Source: CAYHZL01 sp964361075 (GTDB taxonomy: Bacteria; Bacteroidota; Ignavibacteria; UBA10030; UBA8401). Taken from it: 18,310 nucleotides of DNA. Location of the stretch: assembly GCA_964361075.1 (NCBI GenBank), contig CAYHZL010000054.1, forward strand, positions 1 through 18,310, given 5' to 3'. Below are positions 6,990 through 14,220 of this stretch, one piece after another (position 1 is the first letter of the stretch; every line of letters begins with the position of its first letter). The position numbers were made by a program, and so were the translations under genes. The notes beneath the pieces are model-generated. The model worked only from the letters and a program-made list of their open reading frames with translations. It was not told where the DNA came from and searched no databases.

Positions 6990-7214
6990 CTATGAGAGAA
7001 AATTGGAATTACAACCACGGTGAATGTGCACAAATGCAAACAGTAATAAAACACCTAACACAATCGAAAGAAGAATACCAAGTATTGAAAATGGCGGGTC
7101 GATAAGCATGAGCAGAACAAAAAGCACGAAAGACACACCGAGCATTACACGGAGATGTTGTAGAAATACAATTATATGTTCTTCGGCCGGTCTATAGTCC
7201 AATTTTTTACCCAT
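6990..7214 (-). CDS. Small two-helix membrane protein, unknown
   Basis: A 74-residue protein with a polar N-terminus (MGKKLDYRPAEEH) and two hydrophobic helices at about 22-39 and 43-64. They are separated by a short DPP turn, forming a helical hairpin in the inner membrane. The tail is HRGCNSNFLS. It is not recognised as a named family. Its start lies 43 bp inside the preceding 140-residue gene and no ribosome-binding site is visible, so it probably depends on translational coupling. It ends 17 bp before the glutamate dehydrogenase start. The strongly transmembrane pattern argues that the frame is real despite the overlap, but the exact start is uncertain. Confidence 0.6.
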   Translation of the reverse strand: MGKKLDYRPAEEHIIVFLQHLRVMLGVSFVLFVLLMLIDPPFSILGILLSIVLGVLLLFAFVHIHRGCNSNFLS

Positions 7215-7594
7215 GCTAAATCATGTAACAGTTGCATGAAGTTCCCCATCGTTTCACCGTTCAATTCGAAATACGTCGTTGTCAAATACTGACGCACATC
7301 GTCGGGTGCATGCAGAACAATTTGCTGCGCGAGCGAAGATGCTTTCTCAAACTTGTCTTTGAATTCAATCGAAAGTGTATCGTACCCATCGGCATCAACA
7401 CCGATTCTTTTCATCACAACAAATGTATTCGAAACAAATTTTGCGATAAACGTTAACTCATCAAGGATATGCTGTAGATTGGACGTGCGGCTTAGTTCAA
7501 GCAAAGTCGCAAGGTCTGTGGGACGCTGAATTTTCTGTTGAGAAAATTCCTGCAGTTGTGTAATAAAGGATTTTGTTTCCGGACTTAGGTTCAT
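7172..7594 (-). CDS. Helical cytoplasmic protein of unknown function
   Basis: A 140-residue protein, predicted soluble and almost wholly helical, with neither signal peptide nor membrane segment. Visible stretches are an N-terminal amphipathic helix (SPETKSFITQLQEFSQQ), a middle block ILDELTFIAKFVSNTFVVMKRIG, and a C-terminal helix MGNFMQLLHDLAWVKNW. I do not recognise the family. It is the first gene of the operon leading to the small membrane protein and glutamate dehydrogenase. A good promoter-like site (7619-7647) lies just upstream, diverging from the TPR gene. The position suggests a link to nitrogen or glutamate metabolism, but nothing in the sequence proves it. Confidence 0.75.
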   Translation of the reverse strand: MNLSPETKSFITQLQEFSQQKIQRPTDLATLLELSRTSNLQHILDELTFIAKFVSNTFVVMKRIGVDADGYDTLSIEFKDKFEKASSLAQQIVLHAPDDVRQYLTTTYFELNGETMGNFMQLLHDLAWVKNWTIDRPKNI

Positions 7595-7618
7595 AGTTCA
7601 TCAAATTTTGAACGTCTT

Positions 7619-7647
7619 AATATAGAGGATGACCTAAAGAGAAGCAA
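7619..7647 (-). promoter_or_regulatory. Sigma-70-like promoter for the GDH operon
   Basis: On the minus strand TTGCTT (7642-7647) and TATATT (7619-7624) are separated by exactly 17 bp. Transcription would start near 7612, leaving an 18-nt leader before the ATG at 7594. The same TTGCTT -35 recurs upstream of the genes at 10871 and 15424. Confidence 0.55.
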
Positions 7648-7717
7648 TGGAAAAAGTAGTGCAATGTTAAAGTTTGATGTTAACTATGCCGATTATCTCT
7701 GTAGAATATAGCATCCA

Positions 7718-8680
7718 ATGAAAAATAATAAACGACATAAGCTCCTTCCAGCCAATCCGTTCAGGCGAATTGAGGGAATTGATTCGCTGATACTTGGAAA
7801 GCAGGTTTTCAGGCTGTTGCGAATTGAACCGTCATTCCCGGCATACAAGGAGGTGCATATTAATGCAGAACTTGTTGAATTGGTGATGGAATACGAGCAT
7901 CATTGCTCGAAAGTGATGCTGCTGAATACACAATTGCGTAACGAGGGCGGGATTTCGTGGGATACAATTAACGGCAACAGCAACACATCATTTATTATTG
8001 TTACAACTGCGGTTTCATTTTTAAAAGAAGACTATCACAATAAACCGGCGCGGTTAGACGAGCAACTTGTTGCAGCTATAATAGAGATTGTGCGCGCGCT
8101 GTTTTACAAATTATTTTTATTGGAAGAAATTTCAAGTTCGCCATTCACAGCGCAACAATTTCATAACCGCGGACATGCGCACCGTCTGCTCGGAGATCCG
8201 GATAAAGCGGTGAGTGATTATACGATGGCGATTCTTTTAGATCCGGAAAATCCGTTGTACTATTTTTCGCGCGGATCATGTTTTTTCAAAATAAAGAAAG
8301 ATGCCATTACAGCGATCAAGGATATTGATGACGCGCTCGCGTTAGTGCATAATGAATTGCAGCCGCACAGCATTGATATTTTATTTTTACGCAGCCGCTT
8401 GTTAAAAGAAATCGGATTGGCGAAAGAAGCAATCGAGTCCTTAAGAATCTGCGTCCCGATTTTTTCATTTCTTGTGTACAATGTTGAGTGGGATGAAAAC
8501 GGAGAAGGACAACTGAACCAGCGCGACCGCACAAATATTGTTTTCATTGTGGACCAGTTGCAGGCGTGTGTTCAATTCTGTGAATCTTTTGCACAGGAAT
8601 ACCCGAGCGAAACCGACGTTGTTATGCCGTTGCAACACATCAAATCGGAATTACAAAAAATTACTAATATTGTTTTGTAG
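7718..8680 (+). CDS. Cytoplasmic TPR-repeat protein
   Basis: A 320-residue protein without a signal peptide. The first 145 residues are an unrecognised, mostly helical region. At least two to three tetratricopeptide repeats follow. Repeat 1 is about 148-180 (FHNRGHAHRLLGDPDKAVSDYTMAILLDP in pattern), repeat 2 about 182-212 and repeat 3 about 221-250. TPRs are protein-binding scaffolds, and the partner is not apparent. The ATG lacks a Shine-Dalgarno. A weak TTAACT-16 bp-TAGAAT pair at 7680-7707 would give a near-leaderless transcript. It diverges from the GDH operon across 123 bp. No convincing terminator follows; a dispersed palindrome lies downstream. Confidence 0.8.
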   Translation: MKNNKRHKLLPANPFRRIEGIDSLILGKQVFRLLRIEPSFPAYKEVHINAELVELVMEYEHHCSKVMLLNTQLRNEGGISWDTINGNSNTSFIIVTTAVSFLKEDYHNKPARLDEQLVAAIIEIVRALFYKLFLLEEISSSPFTAQQFHNRGHAHRLLGDPDKAVSDYTMAILLDPENPLYYFSRGSCFFKIKKDAITAIKDIDDALALVHNELQPHSIDILFLRSRLLKEIGLAKEAIESLRICVPIFSFLVYNVEWDENGEGQLNQRDRTNIVFIVDQLQACVQFCESFAQEYPSETDVVMPLQHIKSELQKITNIVL

Positions 8681-8703
8681 CAACTGCTCATAGTTTTTTT
8701 TAA

Positions 8704-8798
8704 TAGAACACTGATGACACAGATATAACAGATTTGGACTGATAAAAATATAAATCGAATCCGTGTAAACCCGTTTCATCTGTATCATCTGTGTTCTA
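8704..8798. repeat. 95-bp imperfect palindromic repeat
   Basis: The arms 8704-8739 and 8763-8798 are reverse complements at about 28 of 36 positions. Outer ends are TAGAACAC and GTGTTCTA. A second, partial copy is at 1-29. It sits between the convergent TPR and helicase genes and encodes nothing obvious. The form suits a small non-autonomous mobile palindrome. A bidirectional terminator is a weaker alternative, since no T-run adjoins it. Confidence 0.65.
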
Positions 8799-8849
8799 TG
8801 CCGAAGGCATGGCTTCGCCATTAACAAACCAACATGTGAGTAGTTACAA
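8799..8849. repeat. Half copy of the TTGTAACTAC-ended palindromic element
   Basis: It aligns by eye with the right half of the insertion at 15202-15343. Shared words are CCGAAGG, ATGGCTT-GCCA, CATG and GAGTAG, ending here in TGAGTAGTTACAA (8837-8849). It directly abuts the 95-bp palindrome and ends 7 bp before the helicase stop codon. Confidence 0.45.
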
Positions 8850-8855
8850 AAGATT

Positions 8856-10439
8856 TTATCTTCTTCTGCGGGGTGCGCTTTTACCGCGTGGGTACACTTT
8901 GCGTTCGCGTTTTTCTGGTACAGAGCGCGGGTACATTGCGGGAATGGGGGCAAGCAAATGTTCATCGGGAAATACACATTCAATTTTCTTTCCGAGAAAT
9001 TCTTCTAACTTCGGCAACTCGTGCGAATCTTCTTCATCTGCAAAATTAATTGAGATACCCGTTGCACCTGCGCGTCCTGTACGTCCGATGCGGTGCACAT
9101 ACTCTTCAACATCCTGCGGCATGTTGTAATTGATAACATGCGAAATCGCTTCAACATGAATTCCTCGCGACGCAACATCGGTAGCAACAAGCACACGCAC
9201 TTTGCCTTCACGAAAATTTTCCAAACGCTTAATGCGCTGTTTCTGATCTACATCGCCGGAAAGAAGTGTGCAACTGATGCCGTAGGTTTCGAGCTTCTCT
9301 TCTAAACGGCGCGCCTCATCGCGACGGTTTGCAAAGATGAGTACGCGTTCAAGATTTTTCTGTACAATAAGATTATAGAGCAGTGTCGGTTTTTCTTCGC
9401 GCGTTGTGATGTACGTAATTTGTTCGACACTCTGCACAGCAACTTCTTCCGGCATCACATTCACTTCGTGTGCCTGCCGTGTCCACGATTCGGCGAGACG
9501 TTTTACATCAGACGACATTGTTGCGGAAAAAAACATTGTCTGTCGTTTTGCTTTCGGCGGCGTGCTGAGCACAATTGATTTCACCGACGGAATAAATCCC
9601 ATATCGAGCATGCGATCAGCTTCATCGAGAACAAGAATTTCTACTTTACCTAAATCAACAAGTTTTTTTCTTTTGAAATCAATCAATCGTCCCGGCGTGC
9701 AGATAAGAACATCGCACGGTTCGCTTTGTAATTTTTTTTGCTGCTTTGCATACTCCATTCCGCCGAGAAGAGAAAGAATGCTGCACGGAACATACTTGCC
9801 AAGTCCGCGTGCATCTTTTTCTATCTGCATCACAAGTTCGCGTGTCGGCGCAAGAATGAGTGCGCGCGGCGTACCAACAATTCGTTTTTCACTCATCGGA
9901 TGTTTGAGGATGTGATTAAAAATTGTAATAAGAAATGCTGCAGTTTTCCCTGTTCCCGTTTGCGCTTGTGCTGTTACATCATCGCCGACGAGTGACTTGG
10001 CGAGAGTTTCCGCTTGCACCTGCGTGCAATAGTGAAATTGAAGATCATACACGGCATGCAAGAGTTCATGCGGAAGTTCGAAATCATGGAAGCGTGTTTT
10101 CCCATCAACAACAGGAACTTTAAATACCGCGCTATCCCACGGCTCCGGTACTACGAGAGGCGCTGGTAGTGAAATTTTTTGCTGATCACGTTTCGCTCGT
10201 CTCGCTGCATATTCTTCGCGAGTTTCTTTCTTTCGTATATCACGCGGGTGATGGACGCCGCTTGGCTTTTCGTGTGAATATCCTTTGCGTTGACTCGGCG
10301 ATGGTTTTGATTCTTTACTATATGTTGCGGGAGGCGGCGGAATAATTTTTGTCTTCGCGCCGAAGATGGTTTTGAGTGTTGTTACTAATTTTTTGAACAA
10401 GTGGCAGTTTACTATTAATGAGACATCATTGAATGACAC
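8856..10439 (-). CDS. DEAD-box ATP-dependent RNA helicase (RhlE/RhlB-like)
   Basis: An ATP-dependent RNA-unwinding enzyme for ribosome assembly or RNA decay. All motifs are intact (527-residue numbering): Q-motif region HYCTQVQAETL at 136-146, Walker A AQTGTGKT at 159-166, PTREL at 198-202, TPGR at 248-251, DEAD at 272-275, SAT at 305-307, ATDVASRG at 419-426 and HRIGRTGR at 449-456. A long basic, proline-rich N-terminal extension (about 30-115) precedes the core. A short Arg/Lys tail ending RRRR follows it, typical of RNA-binding appendages. The start is uncertain. The longest frame uses a GTG at 10439, but a TTG at 10400 (giving MFKKLVTTLK) reads like a natural N-terminus. It would also fit a weak TTGCCA-15 bp-TATAGA promoter whose start point falls near 10439. 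Confidence 0.93.
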   Translation of the reverse strand: MSFNDVSLIVNCHLFKKLVTTLKTIFGAKTKIIPPPPATYSKESKPSPSQRKGYSHEKPSGVHHPRDIRKKETREEYAARRAKRDQQKISLPAPLVVPEPWDSAVFKVPVVDGKTRFHDFELPHELLHAVYDLQFHYCTQVQAETLAKSLVGDDVTAQAQTGTGKTAAFLITIFNHILKHPMSEKRIVGTPRALILAPTRELVMQIEKDARGLGKYVPCSILSLLGGMEYAKQQKKLQSEPCDVLICTPGRLIDFKRKKLVDLGKVEILVLDEADRMLDMGFIPSVKSIVLSTPPKAKRQTMFFSATMSSDVKRLAESWTRQAHEVNVMPEEVAVQSVEQITYITTREEKPTLLYNLIVQKNLERVLIFANRRDEARRLEEKLETYGISCTLLSGDVDQKQRIKRLENFREGKVRVLVATDVASRGIHVEAISHVINYNMPQDVEEYVHRIGRTGRAGATGISINFADEEDSHELPKLEEFLGKKIECVFPDEHLLAPIPAMYPRSVPEKRERKVYPRGKSAPRRRR

Positions 10440-10509
10440 AATTCATCTATAATATACACAAAAGCCTGGCAAGGCACGAATAAAATTAGTAATGTTTTTA
10501 ATTTGAAAA

Positions 10510-10610
10510 ACGTCATGCTGAATCACGAAGTGATCCCTTTGGGACTTGTCCCGCTTCACAGGATTCCGCCGTTGAATATACTTGCAACAAATGTATTCAA
10601 CGGCTAAAGG
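10510..10610. repeat. Hairpin-rich intergenic repeat between the helicase and TPR genes
   Basis: The region holds a chain of short palindromes: ATCAC-GAA-GTGAT, GGGAC-TT-GTCCC, then a perfect 11-bp inverted repeat GCCGTTGAATA (10568-10578) and TATTCAACGGC (10594-10604). The opening words CGTCATGCTGAA resemble a repeat I recall from other Bacteroidota-type genomes. No credible coding frame is present. The 431-bp gap 10440-10870 holds this, a plus-strand promoter and a MITE. Confidence 0.5.
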
Positions 10611-10632
10611 CAAGCGTTCCGAAAAAAAATAA

Positions 10633-10661
10633 TTGCTTTCTTTCAATCGAGTTTGTATTAT
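10633..10661 (+). promoter_or_regulatory. Sigma-70-like promoter of the secreted TPR gene
   Basis: TTGCTT (10633-10638) and TATTAT (10656-10661) are separated by 17 bp. The start point would be near 10668, giving a leader of about 200 nt. Removing the MITE at 10703-10842 and one copy of its duplicated target leaves about 60 nt, a normal leader. Confidence 0.5.
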
Positions 10662-10702
10662 ATTCACGCGAAATTATTATGCAGGAAGTATTGGTTTTTT
10701 CA

Positions 10703-10842
10703 GGGCATCTCTAAAAACTAGTCCCGAAGGGATCCCTTCGGGATTACGAAACCTTCAAGGTTTTTATTTTTGCGATGTACCATAAAATTTTAATATCACA
10801 AAATTTGGTCAAGATAAACCTTGAAGGTTTTTAGAGATGCCC
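10703..10842. mobile_element. 140-bp MITE with perfect 16-bp terminal inverted repeats
   Basis: The ends are GGGCATCTCTAAAAAC (10703-10718) and its exact reverse complement (10827-10842). Both sides carry TTCA (10699-10702 and 10843-10846), a probable 4-bp target duplication. Inside are a perfect 22-bp palindrome (10722-10743, GATC centre) and two copies of an AAACCTT-N-AAGGTTT palindrome (10749-10763 and 10817-10831). No protein is encoded, so it must be mobilised in trans. The short target and end sequence recall IS5-type elements, but that assignment is tentative. Confidence 0.7.
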
Positions 10843-10870
10843 TTCAGTCACATTTTTTGAAAGGTACACT

Positions 10871-11638
10871 ATGCAAAAAATAGTTTTTACATTTGTACTC
10901 TCTCTCGCCTTTTCTCTTCTCGCCATTGCACAAACCGACCAAAATGTATCAACACTTATTCAAGAAGGTGATCAATTTTCTACGCTCACGTACGAAAATC
11001 AGAAAGCATTGGATAAATTGTTGCAGGCAGAAAAACTTGAGCCGGCTAATTACGAAATTCTGTGGCGCATCAGCCGAAGTTATGTAGATATAGGCGAACA
11101 CCTTCCGAATAAAACTGATGCTGAAAAAAATATACAACTAGCATTCTATCAAAAATCGTTGGACTACGCCGAACGCTCTATCAAAGCAAATCCGAACGGC
11201 AGTACGGGATATTTGCGCCGCGCTATTGCCAACGGTCGTGTTGCTCTATTTAAAGGGATATGGAGCGCCATAGATTTTGTGAAACAGGTAAAAGTTGATT
11301 GCGAAAAAACAATTTCGTTGGATGATAAAAACGCAAGTGCATATTATGTCTATGCCCGCACACACGCAAAGCTCTGTGAAAAACCAAAGATGATCCGCTG
11401 GCCTCTCGGATTGAGTTGGGCAAATTATGATGATGCAGTTTCTCTTTTCGAAAAAGCAATTGCACTGAGCCCAAACTTTATTATGTATAAACTTGACGCC
11501 GCACGCACCTATATTGAAATTGATAATTACAGTAAAGCGAAAGAATATCTTACTGCCATCGCATCATTGCCAAAACTAGATGAAGATGATGATGTGTATC
11601 GAAAAGAAGCGAAGGAATTGCTGGAGAAGTTACAATAA
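10871..11638 (+). CDS. Secreted TPR-repeat protein
   Basis: A 255-residue exported protein. Residues 1-20 are a clear Sec signal peptide (MQKIVFTFVLSLAFSLLAIA, cleavage before Gln21). There is no lipobox, so it is probably periplasmic. The rest is helical with TPR-like units. Examples are about 46-78, 90-122 (YQKSLDYAERSIKANPNGS), 150-180, and the clear pair 183-216 and 217-235 (AVSLFEKAIALSPN, then YIEIDNYSKAKEYL). The arrangement resembles regulator-of-microtubule-dynamics-type TPR proteins common in this bacterial group. Function is unknown; scaffolding of an envelope complex is the usual guess. AAAGG lies 6 nt upstream of the ATG. The gene appears monocistronic, with a MITE in its leader, and faces the TonB-receptor gene. 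Confidence 0.85.
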   Translation: MQKIVFTFVLSLAFSLLAIAQTDQNVSTLIQEGDQFSTLTYENQKALDKLLQAEKLEPANYEILWRISRSYVDIGEHLPNKTDAEKNIQLAFYQKSLDYAERSIKANPNGSTGYLRRAIANGRVALFKGIWSAIDFVKQVKVDCEKTISLDDKNASAYYVYARTHAKLCEKPKMIRWPLGLSWANYDDAVSLFEKAIALSPNFIMYKLDAARTYIEIDNYSKAKEYLTAIASLPKLDEDDDVYRKEAKELLEKLQ

Positions 11639-11664
11639 AAATAATCGTCCGCCTACCAATACGA

Positions 11665-11697
11665 AACCCTTCCAGCGTTTTAAACGCTGGAAGGGTT
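11665..11697. terminator. Strong hairpin between convergent genes (bidirectional terminator or repeat)
   Basis: AACCCTTCCAGCGTTT and AAACGCTGGAAGGGTT form a perfect 16-bp inverted repeat around one base, realistically about a 13-bp stem with a short loop. It sits between the stops of the TPR gene and the TonB-receptor gene. No good T-run follows on either strand, so it may be a dispersed palindrome serving as a transcript end. Confidence 0.5.
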
Positions 11698-11718
11698 CTT
11701 GTTAAAGGTTACGAAAAA

Positions 11719-14124
11719 TTAGAACGAATATGTCGCACTCAACGTTGAACGCCTGCTAAGAAGGGACCCGCCGAAGATCTCGTAATGTTCTCTGTTAAGA
11801 AGATTCGAGATATTGAAATTGAGATTTAGACTTTCATTCACCGTATAACCGGCAGATAGATTCACCAGTGCGTACGCTTTTATATCGCCGGCATACACAC
11901 CGGCAGACCAATAGTAGGATGGAACATATTTTATTTTCAACGCAACATCATAATTGTTCTTGCTTTGGTATGTTATACCCGCGTTCGTTTTCCATTGGGG
12001 AGAATTCGGCTGGATCTGTTCAGCATCGGATGCACTGACGGTTAGTTTATCAATTTCAAATTGAAAATATGAATAGTTCGCGTCAAGAATTATTTCGTCA
12101 GTAACGTAATAATTTGCCGCGACCTCGTATCCGTATTCATTAACTTTCCCGACATTTTTATATGACCACACCGTATGAGAAAAACTTGTGTCGTTTCCCG
12201 TCTTGTAACTCTTTCTCTCAATGATGGACGGCGACGGTAAATTTGCGCTAAACCCGGCACCGAGATCCGAGATGAAATCTTTCAAATTATTGTAATAGAC
12301 ATCAACGGTTAAGAACAAGGCTCCACCAAGAACGCCGTTATAGCCAATTTCATAACCCTCAATCTTTTCGACTTTCAATTCAGGATTTCCCCGATAGACC
12401 AATCCGGTCGTTGGCGCACCAAAGAATGTTGTAAAACCTCGATACGGATGGTTCACATTAAGATAGAGTTCGGAATAATTTGGAGCTTGAAATGCTTTAT
12501 TGTACGTCGCGCGAAATGTGTGGTTCGAGAATGGTGAAAAGACGATCGCCGCTTTTGGTGAAACGAAACTTTCGTGCAATGTTGCTCGGTCATAACGAGC
12601 AGCAGTAACAATCTTCAATTCCGGCGCAAAGCGATATTCCGCTTGCCCAAAAATACCTGAAGTATTATCCTCCCGCGCACCGATCATCAATGTATTCTTC
12701 GTATCGATCGATATGATTCGATGCGATACACCGGCAACTAAAAAGAGGCGCTCATCCAAATATGATCGATGGAATTGTACTTCACCTTGCGAAATGTTCG
12801 CATCCTGTACAAGATCAAGCCCAGTTGACAACGAAACTTCAGGAGCCATATTTATTCTGGATTGAGACCACAGATTGACATTAAATCCATGTCCGCTATA
12901 ACTCAACCGAGCAAATGGACGGCGAGCACGCTGTACTTGAACACGGCCAATTCCGGTAACGATCACTTCATTTTCCACTTGAGTAACGCCTGCTTCAACG
13001 GTTGCACCACCACCTGTCTCATATTCATGATCCACTCTGCCGGAAAGATAAAATTGATTGACCGGACCGTCTCGTAACTGCGCGACCTCATTATTGAGTG
13101 CGGTGAAACCGGAATATTCGAACGTTTGATTATTGTTGATCTGATTTTGAAATGCACCATTCGTAGCGGCATTATAGATATCCAGTTTTCTGTCGCCGGT
13201 GATTGATGTCGTGCGTGCTTTGCTGAATGTCTTACCGGAAACACCACCCACATTTATTCGATACGTGTAATGTTCGAATTCCCCTGCGTGACGAACATCG
13301 GCGCGATACATGCTCAATTCACCAAGACCCGCAGTAATTTTTGTTCCTAACATTGCTTTAGGAGGAATTGAAGTGATATTAAGAACACCATTATATGCGT
13401 TTGCGCCGTAGAGCGCAGAACCGGGTCCGCGGATCATCTCAACTCTTCCAAGGTCTTCAATCGGTGTAGCCATTCCGTTCCATTCCGTTGAGCTGAGGAA
13501 TGCGGTGCCGAGATCGCGTCCATCAAGTAAGATCAACACACGACGATTCAAGGAAGAATTGAATCCGCGTGTATTGAGATTGAAATCATACAAACCGCTC
13601 TGCACAAGATCTACTCCGGGTTGACCTTCAAGAAGTTTCGGCAGTTGACCGCTGGATGCACTTCGCATCAGACTTTTTCCTTCAACAACAGAAATCGCAG
13701 CAGGAGCTTCGGTAACCCTTTCTTTTCGGAATGATGCACCGTAGACTAATATCTCATTCATTTGAACATCTTCGTTCATCAGATTAATGTTGATCGTAGT
13801 TACCTTATCAACGGCAACCGAAACTTTCACTTCGCTGTTCTTATGTCCGACTGCGGAAGCAACGATCGTATAATCACCCGCAGAAATTTTTGATAATGTG
13901 AATTCGCCATTCTCATTCGCCGAAGTTCCCAATGTTGATCCTTTGATCAAGATATTGGCAAATGGAATCCCCTCTCTTGTAACAACGTGGCGGATGAATC
14001 CTTTGATCGTTCCCAAATTATTGGCGTGCTGCCGAATGGAATCAAGAATAGATTGTTGAGCGAAAGAACTCGTCAGGAAAAGAAAATTGAGGATAGTGAC
14101 GAAAAGAATATGTTGCTTTTTCAC
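11719..14124 (-). CDS. TonB-dependent outer-membrane receptor with carboxypeptidase-regulatory-like domain
   Basis: An outer-membrane importer driven by TonB-ExbBD. Counted from the GTG at 14124 (801 residues): signal peptide 1-22 (to SFA-QQ); carboxypeptidase-regulatory-like beta sandwich about 38-116 (GTIKGFIRHV, NGEFTLSKISAGDYTI); plug about 135-255 with LPKLLEGQPGVDL, RVLILLDGRDLG and IEMIRGPGSALYG-like VEMIRGPGSALYGANA; then a 22-strand-type barrel ending in SATYSF with terminal Phe. The longest frame (14163) adds 13 residues. The GTG is preferred because GGAGG lies 5 nt upstream and the signal peptide then starts VKKQHILF. It is downstream of a lipoprotein gene with a 96-bp gap, probably one operon. 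No SusD partner is present. Substrate cannot be read; siderophore, cobalamin, sugar or peptide are all possible. Confidence 0.92.
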   Translation of the reverse strand: MKKQHILFVTILNFLFLTSSFAQQSILDSIRQHANNLGTIKGFIRHVVTREGIPFANILIKGSTLGTSANENGEFTLSKISAGDYTIVASAVGHKNSEVKVSVAVDKVTTININLMNEDVQMNEILVYGASFRKERVTEAPAAISVVEGKSLMRSASSGQLPKLLEGQPGVDLVQSGLYDFNLNTRGFNSSLNRRVLILLDGRDLGTAFLSSTEWNGMATPIEDLGRVEMIRGPGSALYGANAYNGVLNITSIPPKAMLGTKITAGLGELSMYRADVRHAGEFEHYTYRINVGGVSGKTFSKARTTSITGDRKLDIYNAATNGAFQNQINNNQTFEYSGFTALNNEVAQLRDGPVNQFYLSGRVDHEYETGGGATVEAGVTQVENEVIVTGIGRVQVQRARRPFARLSYSGHGFNVNLWSQSRINMAPEVSLSTGLDLVQDANISQGEVQFHRSYLDERLFLVAGVSHRIISIDTKNTLMIGAREDNTSGIFGQAEYRFAPELKIVTAARYDRATLHESFVSPKAAIVFSPFSNHTFRATYNKAFQAPNYSELYLNVNHPYRGFTTFFGAPTTGLVYRGNPELKVEKIEGYEIGYNGVLGGALFLTVDVYYNNLKDFISDLGAGFSANLPSPSIIERKSYKTGNDTSFSHTVWSYKNVGKVNEYGYEVAANYYVTDEIILDANYSYFQFEIDKLTVSASDAEQIQPNSPQWKTNAGITYQSKNNYDVALKIKYVPSYYWSAGVYAGDIKAYALVNLSAGYTVNESLNLNFNISNLLNREHYEIFGGSLLSRRSTLSATYSF

Positions 14125-14129
14125 AAGCA

Positions 14130-14134
14130 CCTCC
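14130..14134 (-). promoter_or_regulatory. Ribosome-binding site fixing the TonB-receptor start
   Basis: GGAGG on the minus strand lies 5 nt before the GTG at 14124. It falls inside the longest reading frame and argues against the ATG at 14163. Confidence 0.8.
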
Positions 14135-14152
14135 AAAAAGTGTTTAAATACA

Positions 14153-14189
14153 CAACGTCCCAACTCTTGTTAGAAGAATTAGGACGTTG
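14153..14189. promoter_or_regulatory. Inverted repeat in the lipoprotein-TonB receptor gap
   Basis: CAACGTCC and GGACGTTG form a perfect 8-bp inverted repeat with a 21-bp spacer that itself contains TCTT and AAGA. No T-run follows on the minus strand. It could be an RNA-processing or mRNA-stability hairpin that sets the relative level of the two genes. Confidence 0.35.
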
Positions 14190-14220
14190 CAGAATATCAA
14201 CATAAATAGTTCAAATTCAA

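Noticed and set aside
8704..8849. CRISPR-like array
   Set aside because: The repeats are palindromic singletons, not regularly spaced direct repeats with unique spacers. No cas genes are nearby.
8651..8983. 110-residue minus-strand frame across the palindromic repeats
   Set aside because: It overlaps the 3' ends of both flanking genes and the repeats, with no domain or start signal.
10443..10667. 74-residue minus-strand frame upstream of the helicase
   Set aside because: It runs through the hairpin repeats and a plus-strand promoter-like site, has no ribosome-binding site and low-complexity composition. Treated as non-coding.
10679..10714. Eleven-codon frame after the promoter at 10633, considered as a leader peptide or a gene start cut by the MITE
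   Set aside because: It has no ribosome-binding site, and the intact TPR gene has its own Shine-Dalgarno and signal peptide downstream. Chance is sufficient.
14125..14163. N-terminal extension of the TonB receptor (MGRCVFKHFLEV)
   Set aside because: It overlaps the inverted repeat and contains the GGAGG that serves the GTG at 14124. A proper signal peptide starts only at that GTG.
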